This document shows, piece after piece, positions 12,251 to 22,000 of a stretch of 58,446 bases of DNA. The DNA is from Echinococcus granulosus. Its lineage: Eukaryota > Platyhelminthes > Cestoda > Cyclophyllidea > Taeniidae. Made by a program: the position numbers and the translations under genes. Position 1 is the first letter of the stretch; each line of letters starts with the position of its first letter. The stretch is taken from positions 432,293 to 490,738 of the forward strand of contig NW_020170407.1 in assembly GCF_000524195.1 (NCBI RefSeq), in the 5' to 3' direction. Under the pieces are notes generated by a model. The model saw nothing but the letters and a program-made list of their open reading frames with translations, was not told where the DNA came from and did not search any database.

Positions 12251-12929
12251 ACAGATGCGACATAGCAACTACTTAAACCGTTGATAGATGGTAAACATCT
12301 ATACTCCGTGATCACCGATTTGTGTGGTACAAAGAAATGGCATAGGCAGTGGGTTTACTAGCATCACGGCTCTGGTGAGAATGTCTTTATTAAGTATTAA
12401 AAGTGAATGGGAGGGTTAGAGTGGATAGAATGGTGGATAGGGCGACAGACAAGTGGGTGGGTAGATCGATGCTAGGATGATAAACGGTTTTGTTTCGCTT
12501 CTCCAGGAGTATCTATTCTTGCTTAATTTTCGAACTTTCCTAGACAACCTTGATACTCATGCTCTCGGCTAACTTCCCTGTTTGACTAATATCACGTATA
12601 AATGGGTTTCATATGTGTCGGTTATAAGTGTGGAGTCAAAAAAAGCAAACTGTTGACAAATAGGTGAGAAGAGGACCATTCCGTGTTGTTAGCAGTCAGC
12701 CTTCACGTACCTAAGCACTTTAATCTCGGCTCACTCATATCGGTTGGCAATAAAGGCATTCCAATGGAAGCTTTTATCTGATTGGTTACTCTGCTAGAAA
12801 ATTCGACTGTATCCTAGTTCACATGCTTAAACACCAACTTAAAAGAAATAATGGGCATTAATTAGAGTGTGTCAGAACAGGATAAGCAGAGAATATCACA
12901 GCTGTAGCATTATCACCTTTATCGTAGCA

Positions 12930-13364
12930 TCAAAAATACTGTCCAAACTGTGGATTTGGAAAGGGTGAAATGAAACTAGGAAATGGTGAAGGAGGAACAT
13001 AAGGTTGAAGATGGACTGAAGATGGTGGAAGAGGAATCTGAGACACTCCCATCGATCTGCGCCCACAACGATGACCCGATGACCGTTTTGCCACTCTTTG
13101 CTGTTGCTGTCGTGCTGCCCTCACGGATAGACAAGTCTTCTTGTACGGATTCACGGCATGGTGATGCGACTTATCGAAATGGCGACCCAGATCCCACTTC
13201 CATTTGTAGGTCAGGCCACAGATTACGCATTGATGTGGGCGCTCCTTCGAGTGCACCATTATGTGTTTCTGCAATTCGGTTGGCCACTTGGCAAAGTAGT
13301 CACAATGTGGGCAAGGATAACCTGTTCTCTCCACTGCTCCTCTCCGCAGCGTTGTTTGGAGTTG
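12930..13364 (-). CDS. Last exon of the zinc-finger gene (fingers 2 and 3)
   Basis: After an acceptor (CTTTGTAG|CAACTC) it encodes 144 residues to a TGA. Two clear fingers are seen, YPCPHCDYFAKWPTELQKH and HQCVICGLTYKWKWDLGRH. A basic Gln/Arg stretch and a Pro/Phe-rich tail ending FGQYF follow. The long plus-strand frame opposite it is a shadow. Confidence 0.85.
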   Translation of the reverse strand, partial: QLQTTLRRGAVERTGYPCPHCDYFAKWPTELQKHIMVHSKERPHQCVICGLTYKWKWDLGRHFDKSHHHAVNPYKKTCLSVRAARQQQQRVAKRSSGHRCGRRSMGVSQIPLPPSSVHLQPYVPPSPFPSFISPFPNPQFGQYF

Positions 13365-16300
13365 CTACAAAGTCACAAGGTACAAGATTGAAAACCCTTT
13401 ACTTTGCATTTATAAGAATGGTTTTCTCACTGTCCAAGAAGGCCTGTCTGCTGCAAAGGCCTATTTTAACTTGTAGTGAATTTAGAAGTACATGAGACTG
13501 TTAATTTATATTTTGAAGCTAAGAGATGCGCGTCAGTCCAGTAGCGCTACACAAGGCTCTGCATTCCTTTTTTCACTTCTTTCTGCATGAATGATTACTT
13601 CACACCCGTCTGCTTTACGTCCCAACATTAGCCCGAAGCATCCTGTCAAATGCGTTGTTTGACATTTGGAGGTGTGGGTGTAGAATAATTTGCTACTTGG
13701 AGAACCTTTTAACAAACCGCTTGTTTGTGGTGGAGAACCACCTAATGACAGATGTACAACATTCGGGATGATCCACTGCCGAAATTAAGATGCGGACACT
13801 AATTTGCGGTTGCCTTTACGTAGTGTGAACGAGGGAACAGCCTGCTTGTGCCCAACTCAACTGGGAGGGGGATGACAGATGTCAGACAAGGAGCTTTAAT
13901 GACTATGAATTAATGATTCCTACACCCTCTCTCACGTGCTCGATAAAAACGCGTAGTTGCGAAAGGAATGTTTGCTAATTTGTCATGAAGAAGGAGTAAT
14001 GCGCGTAAACCCGTGTTAGGCGAACGTAAATGTCATCGCCTATTCCCAATCACACTATCCTGCACCTCTGGGGTACGCAACACTCCAACCTCACACGACT
14101 ATGCTTGCTCGTGTGGGATGTGACACTCGACAGTCGCAATTCTACACCTACGTGCAGTTAGTATGGATCTATTTAAGCAAGCAGAAGAAAGTTATTTTTG
14201 TACAACATTAACATTCTTTGGGCTGAGAGTGATGACGGATACAACCCCATCCTCATCCTCGGTGTCTCGTGATGCTACTGACAGTAGGATTTATTATTTC
14301 AGCACATAAATAAGTGCATAGAGAAGCCGCCTTATTTGTCAACATTTTATTAGAAATTAAGGCAACTTATCAGTTTACCGGGTCATTTTAAATGAGATAT
14401 CGCTTTAGGTGTGTACAAATTACTTTAACTGGGTTAATAGCACGAACTTCAATTGAGTCAACTTCTCCTCTTTGAAACATCATTATTAAATACATTTTTG
14501 ACGGATGAATTTTTTTCTTTTTTCATCTTTCTTGCATGGTGTCTGAATGTGAGTACACCAAGATGTCTAGCTTTGACGGCGATTTCCTAATAAATGACTT
14601 TTTCCTGCTTAAAAGCAAACTGTGCTTTTCACTTTCTCCCAAGGCAGTAGGCTGAAATTATGTCGGTTGTACCGCATTTCAGATGAACTGAGAACTTAAA
14701 CATTCGATATCAGCCTTCGCTGTGTGCTTTTACAGTGTTGAACTCACCTTTGGTTACCTTCTTCATTGGTAAAGAGCTACGAACCGAAGGTAAAATGCCA
14801 AACAAATGTAATCGCGCATTTTTATCCTACATATACATTAAAGGAACTTACCATGGCGGTGGCACGCGGACTCGGAGGTGCTACTTGCACCCGTTGGATA
14901 TGCCATAGACCAGAATTGCTCAGTGGAGACACTGTTATTCCCGACAGCAAAGTATGGCGATAGCTAACTCAACAGAGCCAGATGGCCATGCGTGTGTCAG
15001 TGGCGAACACGGTTGTGGTGATTCAGTTCTAGCCCGCTGCAAGGCACTTGGTCATAATTGTGAACATTCGGTTGTTGAGTGTGTGGAATGGCTGCCCAAT
15101 TCTGGACGCCTATCATTGTGATATTACACAACAGATGAGTTGTGCCATAGTAACGGTGAACAAACATTCAAGAAAATTGCGATTGCAACGAACTGTTACA
15201 TGTACGCTGGGTACAAGAAAGCTTTCCAATTTCGGTCTACGCCCACAACGCACATAACTCAGCCGCCCTGACATATGTGCAGAATACTGAAACAACTTCC
15301 CGGGTATTTTTTTTAACCCCACGAAATTGTTCTTTTTTTATTTTTGGCTGTATAAGCTTAAAGTTCCTATTCAACTTGGGAACTTTTAGTGAGAAAGACG
15401 TGTGACTTACATGCACCGAGATGTTCTCCAAGGAACACGTCTTCCACGACCTGTTCTGCGTGAACTCCCTTTGTAAGGTCGATTGATGTTCCCCTAGAAA
15501 GTGGATATTAAGATCCCATAGAGTTGGAAACAGTCGTTTGCATTCAAAACAACGAGGAATCGGCTGTTTCCCTGATCCGTAGTGGTGATGATGATTACGA
15601 TTGTGGTGGTAGGTCCCATTGATGGCCTTGACTCGCCTCTGTATGGTGTCACTGCCAGAGGCCACGGTAGCAGCCTTACGACTCAGGTCCAGTGGTGTCT
15701 CTCTATTCATTAAACAAATAGCCAACGATGTTGGTGGAGGAGGGAGAAGGGGAGGCAGAGGAGGTGGCGTGTGAGGCAGGGTGAGCAGTCTGAAGATTTC
15801 CACGAAAACATTGTTGACGGAGGGAAGATGATTTTCCGTTGCAACGGGAGATGGTCTAATCCATTGTGGAGGTTTCGGTTTCTATAAAGTGCATCACTTA
15901 AAATTAGAAACTTCTTACTGGGCAGTAATATAGTAATCCAAGTATATGACCTACGAATATTTGGAACAGATATCGAGGGACTAATCCTGCAGGTAAGGGT
16001 CAACAGATAGATTTCTGGAGGAAGCACTGAAATAATGGATCGGCAATGTGTAGTTGACTATCAACTCGTGTGTGACCCAAGTGTCAGGTCATAATCAACC
16101 ACTGTAGATCGCAGTATGTAGGTTCAATTGATGGCCATGCCAAAAAACCAATAAATGTCTTCAGATTGATGACATCCTAAGTTTACCACTTTAAACTCAA
16201 CCAACTCTGTTTGGGGCGCTATCTGCTAGAAACTGTAATTGTATGGTTATAAGAAATATGCGTGTCGCGTATATGTGACCCTAATAATGAACACTCTTGG

Positions 16301-18146
16301 ATACACTAAGAAACCCGTTTTTGGTCCATCAAGGTGACAAGTAGACAACAATGGGGTGAATGTGTGAATGTTTATCCGTGCAGAAAATCATCTGAGGAGA
16401 TAATTAGAGAGTAAAGCAAAGGCAGAAAGCGAAAAAGGAGAGTTTCAGCTGAGGAGCTGCTGTTGGTGATGGTGGTGGTAGGGGTGTTAATTCAAGCCAC
16501 ACACCTACCCATCCTTTGCTCACCGTAGCCCCTTTCTCTACTCAAAATTTGGGAGTTACATCTCTCCTGGGTCTTTGTGAGCTTCCCCAAGCAGGTGTAA
16601 TTACAGCGCCCTTTGAAGTTCACAAAGCAACTTCACCACCAACACCATCAAGAACAAGAACAAAAAGACTGCCATTCTACTGCCTTCGGACGCGTCCTAC
16701 TAAGCAAGTTTCAGCACAAACATGTTTTCAGTAGCCTTTTCCCTTTTCGGATAGTTTAGCGTAAGTGAACAGTTTTTGGCCACAGGAGTCAGAGCAGTTA
16801 TGAAGTTGAAACAGAAAATGAACTAGAGAATAAACAACTTTCTTCCCTGCACTGGATATTGTGGATAAACTGTGTAGGGGGAACATTAATTTACCTTGAT
16901 TATGTGGGCTTAGAGGAAGAATCAAGACCCTCTCTCTATGGAGTCGCTATCTATAGGTGGCATGGAAATTTGAAACTAACCAAGATTAATGTGATGATTG
17001 CCGTGTGCTTCAACCGTCCAGCTGGCATTTATGACCACAAGAGCAAAGAGTAATGGAATTTGTAACTAGTTCACGAAAAGAGGAGAGGTAGCAGTAAAGC
17101 TGAATGTGTTTATTACATGTGTTGATGCTCTGATTCTTGATGGTTTAATGTTAGTTCAAGTTTGTAACAAGTTTAGAGGGAACGGGAAATTTTTACCGTG
17201 CTTTACACATTTTTAGAAAAATTTGCCTCTAGCAGCAAACAGTCGGACCCCAGCAACCTCTATTTTTAGCACCCAAAGGCTATATGGAGGGTGACTGAGG
17301 CGGTATCTCCCTCCAACCCCTACATACTAAAGCGCAGTATGCGGGCTTACGTTGTCTTAAAAGAGTTGCACTTATGTCAGACTGAATTTGTAGTCTTGCC
17401 TAATAGAAACGGGGGCTTCATCCAGGCTTTGAAAAGTTTTTTAGACACTGGACCAAGAGATTTGGTTAAGTGATTCCCTATGTGTTTCAATAAGACCTTA
17501 CTTTTCTCATACAATCTGTACGATTCTGGAGTAGACGACTGGAGAAAATTCATGATCATGTTGCCTAATATATCGCTACCAATAAGCATGCAATTAACAT
17601 CAAGGGCTAACTAGTTGACGTCTGCCACACTTAAGGGCGCTTACGATGACATGAGTCAAGACAACCGTTGGATATCACTAACGGAATTTTAGATCATTAC
17701 TTCATCTCTCGAAGACCGCTTTTTGTGTAGCGTGGTGCACTGCAGACTTAAGTGATATTTTTGAAGACATGATCGTAGCTATGGATGAGACAGAAGGTAT
17801 GCAGGAAAAATTCCCTCTTCTTGGGAAACATACCCTTGAGGAAACATGACAATTTAGAGAAGCAGAGGGAGGAGAAGGGCGGGAGATGTAAACACATCAT
17901 CATCAACAACAGCACCATCACTATGTAAAGTGAAGTAGACAATTAGGGAATACAGGGTGAGATAAAAATGGTAGGAATTTGTTCTGGATTGTTAGGTTTT
18001 AGAGATGGGACTTCAAAGCTTGTGTCTCATATTGCGATGCAAAATCACCCTAGTTGACACCTTGTAAATAATGGTTTAAAGGAACTTACCGGAATTTTTC
18101 TTATTTGATCGCTTATTGCTAGCGCCGCAATTGAAAATGTATCCAT
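12930..18146 (-). CDS. C2H2 zinc-finger transcription factor with PLDLS (CtBP-type) motif, three exons, 320 aa
   Basis: Exons on the minus strand are 18146-18090, 15881-15411 and 13364-12930, all joined in phase 0. The product has 320 residues. It starts MDTFSIAALAISD, with an FSIAALA segment resembling an eh1-type repressor motif. A proline-rich stretch follows near residues 57-70, then PLDLS at about 82-86, the classic CtBP corepressor docking motif. After a His-rich patch come three C2H2 fingers. Finger 1 uses Cys130, Cys133, His146 and His151. Finger 2 uses Cys194, Cys197, His210 and His214. Finger 3 uses Cys222, Cys225, His238 and His243. Fingers 2 and 3 are joined by HSKERPHQC, a variant of the TGEKP linker, and finger 3 has an unusual YKWKWDL helix start. 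The C terminus is Pro/Phe rich. A nuclear DNA-binding repressor is likely. The exact family was not recognised; a flatworm-specific type such as zfp-1 is one possibility to test. Confidence 0.78.
13365..15410 (-). other. Intron of the zinc-finger gene
   Basis: About 2 kb between exons 2 and 3. No coding segment was recognised. Around 13870-13920 there is an E-box (CAGATG) followed by several TTAAT/AATTAAT homeodomain-type cores, which could be an intronic regulatory patch. Confidence 0.5.
15411..15881 (-). CDS. Second exon of the zinc-finger gene (PLDLS motif and finger 1)
   Basis: 157 codons run between an acceptor (CTTTATAG|AAACC) and a consensus donor (GCAT|GTAAGTC). The exon encodes the proline-rich stretch, NRETPLDLSRK, the histidine patch and the first C2H2 finger (CFECKRLFPTLWDLNIHF, then GEH). 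It begins and ends in phase 0. Confidence 0.8.
15882..18089 (-). other. First intron of the zinc-finger gene
   Basis: About 2.2 kb without a recognised exon. It holds the motif-rich patch at 16440-16640, described separately. Confidence 0.5.
16440..16640. promoter_or_regulatory. Candidate intronic enhancer-like patch
   Basis: It contains CAGCTG (16446-16451), TTAATT near 16487, and a fused E-box/homeodomain string CAGGTGTAATTA at 16592-16603. The patch lies in the first intron of the zinc-finger gene. The role is inferred from motif content only. Confidence 0.22.
18090..18146 (-). CDS. First coding exon of the zinc-finger gene
   Basis: An ATG is followed by 19 codons ending ISDQIRKIP at a consensus donor (CCG|GTAAGTTCC). 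The phase-0 end matches the next exon. The short N terminus with FSIAALA is typical of a repressor start. Confidence is moderate because it is small and nearly 2.2 kb from the next exon. Confidence 0.55.
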
Positions 18147-18880
18147 GGGACCACTTAGTGAAAGTATGGAGCACATACCCTATTTAAAGGTCCGATAGAG
18201 GGTACGGCCGCATCCCTGATTGGGATTGGTTTAAAATGCCGCTACACGCACACTGCTCATATGCTTCTCTTAACTGATTGGGTAGTCCCATGTGCATAAT
18301 GCCGAAGTCACCAATCAGCCCCATAGAGTTACTAAAGCACAAATATGGTTCTCTCAACAATTTTTCAAAGGTGTTTTAAACTATTACCTTGATTTTTCAC
18401 TTATAATTGAAAAGATGCCCACTTTAAAAAAACGCATGAAATTAGTCGTCTGGTTTGCATTTGGTGTAAAACCTTCGCAATTGACAAAGCTTTCCTTTTC
18501 GGCAATTCTTAATGTAACATACATTTTTTTTACTGATCAACATCCAACTTGTTTTCTCCTCCTTAAATACGTGCGACCAATGAAGAAAGGGATGAAATCT
18601 CGGCACAGTAGTGCAACAAAGCTGACACCATTCTGGCATTTTCTATGTCTTCAAGTTATCTGCTTATCTAGACAATAACTTTTTGTTATCACAGTTAACG
18701 TTAGCAAATACGGAAAGTGTTTACACTACAATTTGTAAAAAATTGAGTGATGACACTACTACTCCCTAATTTAAATCATAGTATAGTGTGATCCCAATAT
18801 ACGTATTAAATAGACTCAATGGCAAATACCGAAAACATATATTCAAAGCTGCATAACATTAATATGCAATAAGTCTACAC
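18147..18880. other. Intergenic region between zinc-finger and TSP1/Ig genes
   Basis: Both flanking genes are on the minus strand, so this holds the 3' region of the TSP1/Ig gene and the 5' flank of the zinc-finger gene. A 128-codon open frame on the plus strand (18292-18678) has no recognisable domain and is probably chance. Confidence 0.5.
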
Positions 18881-19081
18881 TTATTTCGTTTTGACTTTAA
18901 TTTCTCCAGCTGTGATCAGCTTCGCCCGCTTTTTCGCCTCTTCGAGAGCCTCCCAATTTCTCAAACTAGCCACGCGTCCAGCTCTCAGTCTAATCAGCAA
19001 CATATAGAACAGCGCGACAACCATGAGCGTAAGAAGTAGGTAGACAATTGCTCTCCAATGTTTGACAATCCACTTCCTCAA
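18881..19081 (-). CDS. Exon 6 of the TSP1/Ig protein: transmembrane helix and cytoplasmic tail
   Basis: The acceptor is TTTTATTCTAG. The exon encodes LRKWIVKHWR, a hydrophobic helix of about 20 residues (AIVYLLLTLMVVALFYMLLI), then a basic tail with NWEALEEAKKRAKLI, ending KVKTK and TAA. Positive charges on both sides of the helix and a short helical tail fit a type I membrane protein with no cytoplasmic signalling domain. Confidence 0.87.
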   Translation of the reverse strand: MRKWIVKHWRAIVYLLLTLMVVALFYMLLIRLRAGRVASLRNWEALEEAKKRAKLITAGEIKVKTK

Positions 19082-22000
19082 CTAGAATAAAAGTGATTTA
19101 AAGCCTTTACTTAAGAGCTTGTCAGTAGAGATATTCGATTGTTTTGACTTGACATACCTTTTCGGTCAGAGTTGGAGGCGAAACTACAATTAGTTGGACG
19201 GCATTTGTGACAAAATTACGTTCACCTAGACCTTTTGGTGAGTTTTGGACGATACACTGGTAGTATCCACTCATAGCATAGGCCACAGCATCAAACTGTC
19301 TCCTCTCAGTGTCAAAAAGTGTCATAACCATGGTTCCTTCAGTCGTATTCATGAAAATATCTTCCTCCTCTATAATGCGAGGAGGTTTCAAATCCACCAA
19401 CCAAAGTTTCTCGATTGGTTTTGTGCCGAGAGATGCAGCTTTTGCATCTGGACGATAGGCCCAGAAGGTTTTCCAGTTATCCTTGGGAGTCTGTTGGATA
19501 ATAGGCCATAGACCTTTGGCGTTGCAGGTGAGTTTAAAAGGTTTACCACTTTCTATTACCTTGAAAGACAAGTAAAAGTCAAAATTTGCAGTTCGTAATA
19601 ATCTCATCACTTACCACCACTTTATCCGATAGATAGACAGCAAAGAAACAAATCGTGGCGAACTGCAGAGGTTCATACTCATACCCATATCGATAGACGC
19701 CTTCATCATCTTCGTCTAGACTACGAATAATGAGCCGGTCCCTCAAGATTTGCAACCTTCGGTTAGCACGCAGAGGTGTGCCTACAAAGTCATATGACTG
19801 GTACTCGGAGCGACCAACACTGCGAGTCCACATCGCTCGAGCACGGGGGAAGCGGTAGCGCTTATCGTAGATTTCGGTTCGAGACCGGAGCTGAGGAGAG
19901 CAGTGCAGCCCCACAGGGTCGTGTTGACTGGAGGGTATACCGCCCGACCATAGCCAGGCATCCTCGGGCCGCTGAAGCCGTAAGTCGTCAATTGTGATGT
20001 TCACCTCGAAATCGGTTAGCCGTTTGAGATAGGGACAGAACTTTCTGTTGCAGGCATCCCATCTGAGGCAGGAAGTAATCAGTGAAAATAACACATAAAA
20101 GCTCTATATTATTATATAGCATTCCCCTTCGCACATTCCTGACCCAGAGGATCTGATTTAAAAGCAACAAAAATTGAGTAGGCATGCCCCTTTCTCACCA
20201 CTTTGTCTGACAGAGTGATTTTAAAAATACTTTCTTCTTATTTAAAATAGGAATAGTGGTTGGTGTCAGTCACGAAAAAAAAGAAACTTGAGAAGATTGA
20301 ACATTGTTTCTAACTTCCATTTTGAGTAATGATTGGGCATTTAGGCATAACAGCTATAGAAGTTGGTGCAAACGTAGCAGTTCTACACGTGTGATGTAAC
20401 AACTGCTAACAACCAGCCTGTTCATGTGTATTCATGTAGATTGCTTTAAACACTACCGGTCAAGACAACAGGCAACGATGATAGAGTGTGTGTGTGTGTG
20501 TGCGGTAGCGCTTGGTGGTGATGAAATTCCCTGTAAACGAGGGTGCAGCACCCTAACCTGCGGATATTATCTTGTAAGGATAAATGGCTTCAGGCAAAAT
20601 GCGGCAGGATGATGGTACATTCGACTGTGAAGCAGTAAGGCATTCGGATGTTGCCAAGTATTCAATAATCAACAGTTGTTTGGGTTACTGAAGTTTTCAG
20701 CCGTGATGGCTTGATTGCCAGCCTACAGCCCAGGCAGTCATTCCAATACACGCAGTCAACATGTGTTCGAAAAACACTTAGAGATCCGCCATACCAATAC
20801 ATAGGAGGGAGGACTCTGTACACGTTTTCGCAAATTAAAATCTGTTTAATATAATTAAAGTGACAAAATTCTAAATTTTGAACACTCCGATTCCGGTAAC
20901 CATTAAGAGCGTGTAATTAGCAATAAAAGACAAATAAATTGCCATTTTTTTCAAAAATGTTAGATTTGTGCAGAGCTTGGGGAAACATCACTAGTGTAAA
21001 TATTGTCAAATCAGCAGAGATAATTACGAGCAGCCTCCTTGCCTTATAAGTGCCCCTTAGAAATTTTGAAGCATAAAACTATCGGAAATGATCAGAAGTA
21101 TGGGATTTAATCAACTAATTCAGGTCATCAGAAGCAATAACAAGATAGATAGCCAACGCCTGTCGATGTAGTTTAATCTGAGTGTAGCGAATTTTAGCCT
21201 CAGCATCGAATTCTTAAACATGTGTAGTGCGAATGCAAGTATTCCTGTTGTGAATGTCTGCAATTCCAGAAAACGGTCCCTCAAAAAGCACCAATGCTTG
21301 CGCTCTCTCCTTGTTCCCTTGATTGGCCATATTCGAATACTCATGGACTTGGAATGGGTTAATAACAAACATAAGGCCAAGTCCAATCAAAATACCTTAA
21401 ATGAGCAAGAACATGGCCACCCGTAGTACTTACCAGTCAAACCGAAGGTATAGCGTACATACACGCTATTCCCCTAGCTTGCTCGCACCAGTTAGCAATA
21501 ATAACCTCCTTACTACAGTCCTTATCTCTAAATTTCTAGCTGGAAACCTGAAGGGGGGCGTACTCATACGCACGCGTAGCAATTTAACGAACTGCGTAAC
21601 TGGACAGACGGATGCAATAGCCATGTAACCAAAGATACAGCTCCTTCCAATGCAATATGAGAGCTGGGGATGTAACCTACTTTCCTGAGCCATCCGCAAT
21701 TGCCGCAATATCGGCGGCAGTTGGCATGGGAAAGTCATCATCGCCATCCCCTTTACCACCGCTGGTGCCTTTGCGAATAGCGGCGTCTTGGAGATGGGAA
21801 AGAGCAAGCATTGCAGCCTCCTTGGCCCCTGGGGGCAGAGAACAGCTTTTGCCACCGTGGGCGGGAGAGGGACAGGCACAAAGCCGAGTCCGCAGTCCCA
21901 TTCCACTGTCGCCACAGGCTGCAGAGCACTTCACTACTGTACCTGACCACGGACACCAAGAGCCGTCTACTGCACAGGGCACACCGACATCGCATTCAAC

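Larger units (their letters stand above)
7653..12929. other. Intergenic region, no gene recognised
   Basis: About 5.3 kb between the EMC8/9 stop and the zinc-finger stop. Open frames are short and lack recognisable domains. A small ATGG-type tandem repeat lies near 10268-10290. Patches near 9600-9830 and 12100-12250 are richer in E-box and TAATTA motifs. Confidence 0.5.

Noticed and set aside
12983..13495. 170-codon plus-strand open frame
   Set aside because: It is the antisense shadow of the two-finger exon, whose minus-strand reading has clear C2H2 motifs.
18292..18678. 128-codon plus-strand open frame between two genes
   Set aside because: No recognisable domain, no splice or promoter support, and its composition follows the AT-rich background.
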